A stretch of DNA of 64,000 nucleotides from CAZFGK01 sp964518635. Lineage in GTDB: Bacteria > Zixibacteria > MSB-5A5 > GN15 > FEB-12. The stretch is from contig CAZFGK010000014.1 in assembly GCA_964518635.1 (NCBI GenBank), forward strand, positions 1 to 64,000, read 5' to 3'. Every line of letters begins with the position of its first letter. Positions within the stretch are counted from its first letter, which is position 1. Both the position numbers and the translations under genes were made by a program. Shown here piece by piece: positions 1-6,870 of this stretch. The notes beneath the pieces were generated by a model. That model did no database searches. It saw nothing but the letters and a program-made list of their open reading frames with translations, and was not told the DNA's origin.

Positions 1-2
1 GG

Positions 3-1907
3 GTCGACAGCAATTATCAGATCGATCTTTTTCAGGATATTATTCGCGCGATCTCTGATCTGACTCGCGCCGATTACGCCGAACATCCCGCTTCACATCA
101 TGTAATCGCCGATCATATCCGCGCGCTTTCATTCTGCCTTGCCGATGGTGCTAGTATTTCAAACGAAGGGCGCGGCTATGTGCTGCGCCGTATACTCCGA
201 CGTGCGGCTCGTCACGGACGTCTGCTTGGCGCGCATGAGCCATTTATTCATCGCCTCGTTCCGGTCTTAGTCTCTGCGATGGGGGATGCCTACCCGGATT
301 TGAAAGAGCGTGCGATGCAGGTAGAAACTGCGATCAAAAACGAAGAAGAGGCATTTGATAGAACACTTGAGAATGGTCTCGAACTTTTCTCAGCAGTAGC
401 GAAGAAACTTAAATTAGTTGGCTCAAAAGTTGTACCCGGCGATGAGGTTTTTCGTCTCTATGACACCTATGGGTTCCCATATGATCTGACCGAGATCATC
501 GCCCACGAACGCGGTTTTACGCTTGATACGTCCGGATTTGAAGAGTCAATGCGTCAGCAACAGGAACGCTCACGTGCTGGAGCAAATTTTGGTGGAGCAG
601 CGCGTGAGCAACTGGATGTTTCAGTCGTTCATGATGCTCCAGTCACAGAATTCTCACGTGACGGTCTGACGGTCAACACTTCACTTATTCGAGTGCGTGC
701 CTTACATGCTGCCGAGCCGACCGATCCGGAGGTAGCGGTAATTCTTGATCGCACACCATTCTATTATGAATCGGGCGGTCAGATCAGCGATGTCGGGATA
801 CTCTTTGCTGATGGTATTGAAATTCAGGTGACCGATCTGTTTCGCCATCAGGATGTCTATGTACACATGGGACGTTTCACGAAAGGGTCGTTCGCACAGC
901 TTGAATCATTGAAGAAGATTACCGCACAGGTCGATTTCGCGCGTCGTTGGGATATCATGCGCAATCATACCGCGACCCATCTGCTGCATGCATCGCTACG
1001 GCGACATCTGGGGACACATGTGAAACAGGCGGGATCGTATGTCGGGCCGGATCGACTCCGCTTTGATTTTGCACATCATCAGCCGGTCAGTGCTGATGAA
1101 ATGATGAAAATCGAAGCAGAAGTAAATGATGAAATTCTGCGCGCACATGATGTCATTACCGAAGTGATGGATCTCGAACAGGCGAAAAAGACCGGTGCGA
1201 TGGCGCTTTTCGGTGAAAAGTATGCCGATAACGTTCGCGTCGTGCAGATCGATAGCTACTCGAAAGAGCTGTGCGGCGGCACACATGTCGAGAATACCAG
1301 TCAGATCGGATCGATGTATATCACGCTCGAAAGTGGTGTCGCCAGCGGGGTGAGGCGTATTGAAGCAGTCACCGGGCATGGGGCCGTTCGCTTTGCACTC
1401 AAAGCAAAACAACTGAAGCGATCACTCGCTCATCGCTTGAACAAAGCAGATGATGATATTGTTGATGCCGTCGAGCATCTGCAGAGCGAGATTTCCAATC
1501 TGCAAAAAGAGAACAAGCGACTTAAGACCGAAAGGTTCACTGGTGGTGGCGGAACCGCAGCCGGTACGATGAGCACGATTGGCGCACTTGAGTTCTATAC
1601 GCATGATTTTGAAGAGTCTGACAAGGAAAGTATGACCGGATGGGTCGATAGTCTGAAAAATAGCAGCAATCCACGAATCATCGTTGCGTATGGCCGTGTC
1701 GATGGGAAACCAGCAGTGATCGCAGCTGCATCTGAAAATACGAAAGTAGATGTCGGCGCGATTCTCAAAGAGCTGCTGCCAACGCTCGGTGGTCGAGGTG
1801 GCGGAAAAAGTCACTTCGCACAAGGCGGCGTCGGAGTCGATGTGACTTCTGATACCCTCTTTTCGAAGATTCAGTCTCGTCTGAATGGTGGCAACGCGCA
1901 TGACTAA
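3..1907 (+). CDS. alaS: Alanyl-tRNA synthetase, 5'-truncated by the window edge
   Basis: AlaRS charges tRNA-Ala with alanine in the cytoplasm and hydrolyses mischarged Ser/Gly-tRNA. The frame is open from base 3, so the start lies outside the window; 634 residues remain. Seen in order: the end of the aminoacylation and tRNA-recognition region (GYVLRRILRRAARH), the editing domain with zinc-binding HTATH near residue 322 and CGGTH near residue 424, a coiled stretch (about 480-500) and a C-Ala tail with a Gly-rich GGRGGGKSHFAQGG motif. The first catalytic motifs are missing only because of the cut. The 3' end overlaps the next gene, which suggests translational coupling. An internal ATG at base 180 is not the start, since AlaRS sequence continues upstream of it. 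Confidence 0.97.
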   Translation, partial: VDSNYQIDLFQDIIRAISDLTRADYAEHPASHHVIADHIRALSFCLADGASISNEGRGYVLRRILRRAARHGRLLGAHEPFIHRLVPVLVSAMGDAYPDLKERAMQVETAIKNEEEAFDRTLENGLELFSAVAKKLKLVGSKVVPGDEVFRLYDTYGFPYDLTEIIAHERGFTLDTSGFEESMRQQQERSRAGANFGGAAREQLDVSVVHDAPVTEFSRDGLTVNTSLIRVRALHAAEPTDPEVAVILDRTPFYYESGGQISDVGILFADGIEIQVTDLFRHQDVYVHMGRFTKGSFAQLESLKKITAQVDFARRWDIMRNHTATHLLHASLRRHLGTHVKQAGSYVGPDRLRFDFAHHQPVSADEMMKIEAEVNDEILRAHDVITEVMDLEQAKKTGAMALFGEKYADNVRVVQIDSYSKELCGGTHVENTSQIGSMYITLESGVASGVRRIEAVTGHGAVRFALKAKQLKRSLAHRLNKADDDIVDAVEHLQSEISNLQKENKRLKTERFTGGGGTAAGTMSTIGALEFYTHDFEESDKESMTGWVDSLKNSSNPRIIVAYGRVDGKPAVIAAASENTKVDVGAILKELLPTLGGRGGGKSHFAQGGVGVDVTSDTLFSKIQSRLNGGNAHD

Positions 1908-2664
1908 GTGCTGGAGTAAACTTCGCACCGATGCCGAACGTCACGGGGGAGGGTTCTTTCTTCTTCTTGATCCTGATCGGACGCCACAGAGACGTCTGAG
2001 TGAAATCGCCGAATCTGCTCAAAATGCCGGAGTCGATGCACTACTGGTTGGTTCATCATTTACGATGGTGCCGGATTTTGATAGGTCAGTGCAGTCGATC
2101 AAACGGCACACCTCAGTACCAGTTATTCTTTTTCCCGGATCACACGCACAGATAACTGGTGCGGCAGATGCGGTATTATTTCTTTGCATGCTCTCATCAC
2201 GCAATCCGGCGTTCCTGGTCGATGAACAGGTGAAAGGTGCTCCGCTCATTCATCGGCTGGGATTGGAATCGATTCCTACCGCATATCTGTTGATTGAATC
2301 AGGATCATTGACTTCGGCGCAATTTGTATCGAATTCATTTCCGTTGCCGCGTGACAAGCATGATCTGGTTTGTGCGCACGCCCTCGCAGCGAAATACATG
2401 GGGATGCAGGCAGTCTATCTCGAAGCTGGTTCCGGCGCGAAAGATCCTGTACCGCCATCACTCATTGCTTCGGTTGCAGCTTGCAGCGGGCTTGATATTA
2501 TCACCGGCGGCGGAATTCGCCGACCAGAAGAAATTTACACTCGCGTTGCAGCCGGCGCAAAGTTTCTGGTTGTTGGCGATCAGCTCGAGCAGTCGTTCGA
2601 TCTTTCTCTCTTGCGTGAACTCACTGCCGCCGCCCATCCACTTACCAGTGTGATCGTAACATAA
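1900..2664 (+). CDS. Geranylgeranylglyceryl phosphate synthase-like prenyltransferase (GGGPS/PcrB family)
   Basis: The family joins a polyprenyl diphosphate to sn-glycerol-1-phosphate, the first committed step of archaeal-type ether lipids. This 254-residue TIM-barrel-type protein shows the family hallmarks: FLLLDPD near the N-terminus, DALLVGSS, VILFPG, the YLEAGSGAKDPVP loop and the phosphate-binding ITGGGIRRPEE. ATG 1900 gives an 8-base ATGACTAA overlap with alaS; ATG 1885 is the in-frame alternative. Bacterial members are either heptaprenyl (PcrB) or geranylgeranyl enzymes; the Bacteroidetes/FCB type is expected here, but chain length cannot be read by eye. The genes downstream are surface-polysaccharide-like. 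Confidence 0.88.
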   Translation: MTKCWSKLRTDAERHGGGFFLLLDPDRTPQRRLSEIAESAQNAGVDALLVGSSFTMVPDFDRSVQSIKRHTSVPVILFPGSHAQITGAADAVLFLCMLSSRNPAFLVDEQVKGAPLIHRLGLESIPTAYLLIESGSLTSAQFVSNSFPLPRDKHDLVCAHALAAKYMGMQAVYLEAGSGAKDPVPPSLIASVAACSGLDIITGGGIRRPEEIYTRVAAGAKFLVVGDQLEQSFDLSLLRELTAAAHPLTSVIVT

Positions 2665-2667
2665 GAA

Positions 2668-3258
2668 ATGAACACGAACGAAAAAATCCAGCAACTCAAA
2701 CGTCAGGTTGATGATTCCGTACTTCTCCGTCACGCTGCATTCGAAGCAATCGGAAGTCGTCTCATTGAAACTGCACATCAGATATCAGGGGTGATCGGTG
2801 CTGGCGGGAAAGTCATATTCGTCGGCAATGGTTCTCTTGCAGCTATCGCTGATCTGGTGACAACCGAGTTCATTGCACGAATGAGTTCGGAACGTCAACG
2901 GCAGGCCCTTCCGGTGATGACTCTCGGCAGTGATGCGGCGCTGATCACTGGAATCGGTGATGATTATGGTTTTGAGAATATCTACGCCCGCCAGATCGAA
3001 GGGCTGGGACATAAAGGGGATTTACTTTTTGTGCTTTCGATCACGGGCAACTCTGCCAATCTCGTGCGTGCGGTCCAGGTTGCCCGAGATCGCGGCTTGT
3101 TGACTACGGCACTGATCGGAAATCAGACTGGTCGTCTGGTTTCACTTGTCGATCGCGTCCTGTTGATTCAGCATCCGCTTCGGCAACGACTGGAAGAAGA
3201 GTATCTGTTCCTTTTGCATCTGCTGGTCGATATCGTCGAGCGTGATCTGCTGACGTGA
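2668..3258 (+). CDS. SIS-domain protein, sedoheptulose-7-phosphate isomerase-like (GmhA/DiaA family)
   Basis: GmhA converts sedoheptulose-7-P to heptose-7-P for LPS inner core or S-layer heptose. The 196-residue protein has the family length, an N-terminal helix, the SIS signature VIFVGNGS, a TLGSDAALITGIGDDYGFE region close to GmhA, and FVLSITGNSANLVRA for the sugar-phosphate loop. It departs from GmhA at the metal site: the GSAADAQH stretch is replaced by GSLAAIADL, so the usual His is absent, and the RIQEVHxxxGH element reads RLEEEYLFLLH, with Glu for Gln. A different metal site, altered substrate or non-catalytic role is possible. Start is 3 bases after the GGGPS stop; its stop overlaps the next start (GTGA). 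Confidence 0.8.
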   Translation: MNTNEKIQQLKRQVDDSVLLRHAAFEAIGSRLIETAHQISGVIGAGGKVIFVGNGSLAAIADLVTTEFIARMSSERQRQALPVMTLGSDAALITGIGDDYGFENIYARQIEGLGHKGDLLFVLSITGNSANLVRAVQVARDRGLLTTALIGNQTGRLVSLVDRVLLIQHPLRQRLEEEYLFLLHLLVDIVERDLLT

Positions 3259-4547
3259 GTGTGCCTGTGGCTCGAATGCTCTGGCGATTGCAGGCCGCCT
3301 GTGCTTTTCTTTACATCGTTGGTCTGACTTTTTCTATAACGGTCTGGCAATACTCTCTCGTCGCCGCCCTGCTCATCACTGTGGTACGATTCATCATTGA
3401 GCCTTCGCAACGAGCCCTCTTGCCCGAGCTGCGCTGGCCAGCGGTTATCATTCTGCCGTATGTCGTCTGGACGATGATCTCTGCAATCGTAATGAACTCA
3501 CCGGGAGCACGATTTGCAGGGGTAAGTGAAGAATGGCTCTTTCTGGCCATTCCGGTGATATGGTCGGTGGTGCTCACCTCCCCTGCCAGGTTCCTGAGCG
3601 TATCTTTCAGGACAACGGCAATAGCGGTGATTGTCATTACCGTCGCGATGGGGATGAGCTACTACTTTGGTCTCAATCTTCTGAGACCACATGATCCAAA
3701 TTTTGCGTTGAGTGGCCAGGCCTCCGGCTCTTTTGGGCTATCGCTCACCTTTGCTGAAGTCTTCCTCGGACTTGGAGGGCTTTTTCTGTTAGTTGCCATT
3801 TTCAAGATTCAGGGTCGGCGAGAGACATCTCTATTCTGGCTGGCTGCGATTGCTGCGCTTACGAGTATTGTAATGAGTAGCTCCCGAACCGCGACCGCGG
3901 CGGTTATATGTATATCTGTCGGTTGTGCGCTGTTTTTTTGGAGGAGAATTACTTCGGTAACGAGACTTGTCCTAATGCTTCTTCCGGTCGCAGCTGTGGC
4001 GGTTTCGCTGCTGGCCAGCGGCTATTTTCTTCAGAGAATGTCTGAGCATCTCACGCGCGATGTTGGGAGCGAATATTCGGGAAGCAGGCAGTTTATCTGG
4101 AGCCGAACGGTTGATATGATTGCAACCCATCCAGTGTTCGGCGTTGGGCCGGATGGCTTTGCCCGTGACTACGCGACTCGCCTGCCAGCGGGAACACTCC
4201 CACAGCACTTCTTTGATCATGCCCACAGTGATTTTCTCAATATGACCGCAACTCGCGGCATAGCAGGCGGTGTACTCTATCTCCTTATGTGGGGGTTAGT
4301 CATGATGCGGGGGGTACATCTGTGCAGGAGAGAATGGGGAACGCAAACTTTTCTGAGTACCCTACGCCTCGGCGCGGTAGTCGGATGCATCGGATTGGTC
4401 ATCTGTGGGATCACTGAAGCGATCTTTGTTGACGAAGAAGTCCGCGGGGTAATCATGCTACTATGGGCGTTGCTGCTGCTTCCCGCAGGATTGGTGAAAT
4501 CGGAAGTTCATGACAATTCGAACCAGATTCATATTTCGAATAAGTGA
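3255..4547 (+). CDS. O-antigen ligase / polymerase-like polytopic membrane protein (Wzy_C)
   Basis: This 430-residue inner-membrane protein has about ten to twelve hydrophobic segments. A large periplasmic loop (about 270-330) carries a GSRQFIWSRTVDMI-type stretch, then GVGPDGF and an HAHSDFLNMTATRGIAG motif, as in WaaL-type ligases and Wzy polymerases that act on undecaprenyl-linked glycans. The GTG start overlaps the upstream TGA (GTGA), so the gene is probably coupled to the GmhA-like gene. An internal ATG gives MLWRLQAACAF as a slightly shorter alternative. Ligase versus polymerase cannot be decided from sequence. Confidence 0.78.
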   Translation: MSVPVARMLWRLQAACAFLYIVGLTFSITVWQYSLVAALLITVVRFIIEPSQRALLPELRWPAVIILPYVVWTMISAIVMNSPGARFAGVSEEWLFLAIPVIWSVVLTSPARFLSVSFRTTAIAVIVITVAMGMSYYFGLNLLRPHDPNFALSGQASGSFGLSLTFAEVFLGLGGLFLLVAIFKIQGRRETSLFWLAAIAALTSIVMSSSRTATAAVICISVGCALFFWRRITSVTRLVLMLLPVAAVAVSLLASGYFLQRMSEHLTRDVGSEYSGSRQFIWSRTVDMIATHPVFGVGPDGFARDYATRLPAGTLPQHFFDHAHSDFLNMTATRGIAGGVLYLLMWGLVMMRGVHLCRREWGTQTFLSTLRLGAVVGCIGLVICGITEAIFVDEEVRGVIMLLWALLLLPAGLVKSEVHDNSNQIHISNK

Positions 4548-4595
4548 TTGTATTCCTCCACTTGACCCGGTCTGAGAAGCTACTATCTTCACTCC

Positions 4596-4871
4596 ATGCC
4601 ACCAGCCCCAAAAGCCCCCGTCGCGAAAAAGCAAAAATCCACCGGTCCGGTTGAGACAGTCAAATGGCCGTTTGGAAAGCGGAACTACATCTTCTTTGGG
4701 ATTGCCGCCGCGGTGATTATTGCCGGATATCTACTTTTGGCTCAGGGGGATATCAGCATGGCGCCACTTCTTCTGGTGGTTGGCTACTGTGTTCTGATTC
4801 CACTGGCGATCATGATCAAGGATCCTGATCTCCATGGTAAACAGACCACTTCTGTTGAGCCGACCGAGTAA
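4596..4871 (+). CDS. Small two-helix membrane protein, DUF3098-like
   Basis: A 91-residue protein with a Lys/Pro-rich N-terminus, the FGKRNYIFFGI entry into a first membrane helix, a short loop (LAQGDIS) and a second helix ending in LAIMIKDPD. The pattern of FGKxNY, two helices, then a short tail resembles DUF3098 proteins of Bacteroidetes-type genomes, whose function is unknown. It stands alone after the polysaccharide operon and before the tRNA pair. A 7-bp hairpin (4861-4879) spans its stop codon, but no T-run follows it. Confidence 0.65.
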   Translation: MPPAPKAPVAKKQKSTGPVETVKWPFGKRNYIFFGIAAAVIIAGYLLLAQGDISMAPLLLVVGYCVLIPLAIMIKDPDLHGKQTTSVEPTE

Positions 4872-4991
4872 TTCGGTCGATTTCGGCCTGCGTTTTCCCA
4901 AAATTTGAGTCATTTCTACTTGAGAGTCTGGTGCATTGCCTGACTTTTGGTCAAACTGCGTCCGCCATCAGAAAGAAACGAATCGCGGGGC

Positions 4992-5019
4992 TTGCCAAGA
5001 TCGGGGGGGTGCGTATATT
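4992..5019 (+). promoter_or_regulatory. Candidate promoter for the tRNA-Val/tRNA-Asp pair
   Basis: TTGCCA at 4992-4997, a 16-base spacer and TATATT at 5014-5019 resemble a sigma-70-type promoter about 110 bases upstream of tRNA-Val. The 13-mer covering the -10 box (5012-5024) recurs exactly on the minus strand at 40640-40652, in the leader of the cytochrome operon. No other feature is visible between 4872 and 5125. Confidence 0.4.
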
Positions 5020-5125
5020 CGCCGTCTGCCTTACCGGGCACGTTTGTCGGTGGGGGAGGTATGGAATCGCGTAGCGCCATGACCGGCCGTTCTGGTCCTG
5101 CCTGAATGTCTCGGGCCTGGATTTG

Positions 5126-5199
5126 GGGTGGTTAGCTCAGCTGGTTAGAGCATCTGCTTTACACGCAGAGGGTCATAGGTTCGAATCCTATACCGCCCA
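5126..5199 (+). tRNA. tRNA-Val (anticodon TAC)
   Basis: A full cloverleaf can be drawn: acceptor GGGTGGT/ACCGCCC with one G-T pair, D-arm GCTC/GAGC, anticodon stem TCTGC/GCAGA with loop TTTACAC (anticodon TAC), 5-base variable loop, T-arm ATAGG/CCTAT with loop TTCGAAT, discriminator A. CCA is not encoded. A T-run follows directly. Confidence 0.97.
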
Positions 5200-5241
5200 T
5201 TTTTTTGTGAAGTCTGACTTGTGAAGTGACATGTACATTTT

Positions 5242-5315
5242 GGGGTCGTAGTTCAGTTGGTTAGAACGCCTGCCTGTCACGCAGGAGGCCGCGAGTTCGA
5301 GTCTCGTCGACCCCG
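5242..5315 (+). tRNA. tRNA-Asp (anticodon GTC)
   Basis: Cloverleaf: acceptor GGGGTCG/CGACCCC, anticodon stem CCTGC/GCAGG with loop CTGTCAC (anticodon GTC), T-arm GCGAG/CTCGT-type pairing with loop TTCGAGT, discriminator G. CCA is not encoded. Its T-arm and acceptor 3' half plus the following T-run are repeated at 6224-6258, the usual signature of tRNA-targeted integration. Confidence 0.97.
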
Positions 5316-5324
5316 TATTTTTTT
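5290..5324 (+). repeat. Left 35-bp direct repeat (att-like) inside tRNA-Asp
   Basis: Bases 5290-5324 are identical to 6224-6258. The repeat covers the T-arm and 3' acceptor strand of tRNA-Asp, the discriminator and the A plus seven T terminator tail. With one mismatch (5289 versus 6223) the match extends left to 5286/6220. To the right the copies diverge at once (GGAGC versus CTATA). Confidence 0.93.
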
Positions 5325-5380
5325 GGAGCACAACATGTTGCTCTGGTGAAGAGCAGCGGAATGATTGGAGGGCAATAATC

Positions 5381-6193
5381 ATGGCTCAAATTCCAAAGAA
5401 AGTTTCGGAGCGATTTGTAAAGCGTCTAGGATTTTTTCAGAAAATTCTTCAGGACGCCAAGGACCGCGATCTGAACGAGTCCAATACTGTCACGATAGTT
5501 ACTGACATGCTGGCTGAGTTATTTGGCTATGACAAGTACATAGACATTACGAGTGAACAGTCGATAAGGGGCACTTATTGCGATCCGGCTATAAGGGTAG
5601 GCGGTTCAGTCAAGTTCCTTATCGAAGTCAAGGCTATAGGGCTTTCTCTCAAGGAAAATCACTTACAGCAGGCAGTTAACTACGGCGCAAATGCCGGAAT
5701 ACCCTGGATTGTTTTGACGAATGGTGTCTCTTGGGAAATTTACAAACTCAAATTTGACAAGCCAGTAGACAGGGAAAAGACCTGTTCGTTCGATATCCTT
5801 CAATGTAATTTCCGAAAATCCGAAGATCAGGGTCGACTCTTTCTTCTTTGCAAAGAGGGTCTAGCAAAAGATGCCATAGGGGAATATCACGAACATGCGC
5901 AGAATGTGAATCGTTTCGTTGTGGCTGCAATTCTTCAGACCGAGTCAGCAGCAGAATACATTCGGAAAGAATTACGCAAATTATCGTCAAACTCCAAAGT
6001 CAGGTTAGAAGAGATCACTTCAATCATGCCTGATGTGCTCAAAAGAGACGCTATCGAAGGTGAAGCCGCGAAAGCGGCTGCGAAGAAATTAAGTAAGTTT
6101 CATCGGAGACTCGCTCGTACGAGTAGGAACACTTCATCGCAATCCTCAAGTAACATCGAACAAGAGCCTTCCGAACAACCGACTGAAGAGTAG
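5381..6193 (+). CDS. PD-(D/E)XK nuclease-like protein, type I restriction HsdR N-terminal domain family
   Basis: A 270-residue cytoplasmic protein. Residues about 30-125 carry the HsdR_N-type nuclease core: a helix with E46 (DMLAELFGYD), D68 (GTYCDPAIR), E82-x-K84 (FLIEVKAIG), then Q97 and Y101 (LQQAVNYG), followed by WIVLTNGVSWEIYKL. All residues expected for catalysis are present. The helical middle has no recognised domain, and the tail is basic then Ser/Glu-rich (SQSSSNIEQEPSEQPTEE). There is no helicase or methylase partner. GGAGGG at 5367 supports the start. It is the sole gene between the tRNA-Asp repeats and looks more AT-rich than its neighbours, which fits transfer. A defence role is plausible but unproven. 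Confidence 0.78.
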   Translation: MAQIPKKVSERFVKRLGFFQKILQDAKDRDLNESNTVTIVTDMLAELFGYDKYIDITSEQSIRGTYCDPAIRVGGSVKFLIEVKAIGLSLKENHLQQAVNYGANAGIPWIVLTNGVSWEIYKLKFDKPVDREKTCSFDILQCNFRKSEDQGRLFLLCKEGLAKDAIGEYHEHAQNVNRFVVAAILQTESAAEYIRKELRKLSSNSKVRLEEITSIMPDVLKRDAIEGEAAKAAAKKLSKFHRRLARTSRNTSSQSSSNIEQEPSEQPTEE

Positions 6194-6223
6194 CGGATTT
6201 AAGACTCCAAAACATTTTGAGGT

Positions 6224-6258
6224 CGCGAGTTCGAGTCTCGTCGACCCCGTATTTTTTT
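6224..6258 (+). repeat. Right 35-bp direct repeat (att-like), displaced tRNA-Asp 3' end
   Basis: Exact copy of 5290-5324 without a tRNA 5' half, so it does not encode a functional tRNA. The bases from 6259 to the next gene at 6390 hold no recognised feature; a CCACTTGAC box near 6351-6359 resembles one at 4559-4567 and may be a -35 element. Confidence 0.93.
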
Positions 6259-6389
6259 CTATATACGGCAACAAGTTACGGGTATTCTTGTGTCTGGGGC
6301 TTCGTTTTTCTTGTTACGTCGTATAAGTGCTCTGAGAGCAAAAGCATTATCCACTTGACTAAAAGTCCAAATAGCCGAGAATTGAAGTC

Positions 6390-6746
6390 ATGAAGATCGT
6401 TCACCATCGTTCACAGATCACCAGATATTGGATTGGGCTGCTGTTTGTTGCCTTTTCATTTATGGCGGACTCTGCATTGGGGATCATCGAGAACGGCTGT
6501 CACGATCATTGTACTGCAGATTTGAAGAGCACACATGAGTCTGATGATTCAAATCAGTCCAACTCCGAGAATCACGAATGCGATCACTGCGTTTGCTGCA
6601 CGAACATTTGCAAGATTCCACCGGCTGGTCAGCGTGTCATATGCCTGCTGACGGCTTCGCAATTCGACAAGCTCTCAACCGAGTCCCTCGTTATTCCCCC
6701 TTCTCCTACCTCTGATATCGATCATCCCCCACAGAATCTCTTCTAA
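6390..6746 (+). CDS. Small exported Cys/His-rich protein ahead of a metal efflux system
   Basis: 118 residues: a basic N-terminus, a hydrophobic signal segment (WIGLLFVAFSFMADSALG) and a short mature part with metal-ligand clusters, CHDHC and HECDHCVCCTNIC, then a Pro-rich tail. Similar small secreted proteins sit ahead of RND metal-efflux genes in Bacteroidetes-type genomes. A periplasmic metal-binding or sensing role is inferred from the Cys/His content and from the CusB/CusA-like genes that follow 125 bases later. No named family was recognised with certainty. Confidence 0.62.
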   Translation: MKIVHHRSQITRYWIGLLFVAFSFMADSALGIIENGCHDHCTADLKSTHESDDSNQSNSENHECDHCVCCTNICKIPPAGQRVICLLTASQFDKLSTESLVIPPSPTSDIDHPPQNLF

Positions 6747-6870
6747 CTCCTGCCAGACCGGACTACCCGGTCGGCGATCTCCAGACCACCTATAAATTAG
6801 CGTCCGTTGACAATTGCAGGACGATCATGTTCTGCTTCATTTACGGACGTGAAATTGGAGAAAGACGAAA

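Larger units (their letters stand above)
5290..6258 (+). mobile_element. Single-gene cassette bounded by tRNA-Asp direct repeats
   Basis: One repeat copy plus the DNA between it and the second copy forms a 934-bp unit inserted at the 3' end of tRNA-Asp. The layout matches integration by a tyrosine recombinase: the left copy rebuilds the tRNA and the displaced native end lies at 6224. It holds one nuclease-like gene and no integrase, so it would have to be mobilised in trans or be a deletion remnant. Between the nuclease stop and the right repeat there are only about 30 bases. That element structure is inference from the repeats; only the repeats and gene are seen. Confidence 0.72.

Noticed and set aside
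5381..6193. An integrase for the tRNA-Asp cassette
   Set aside because: The only gene has nuclease residues and no tyrosine- or serine-recombinase motif.
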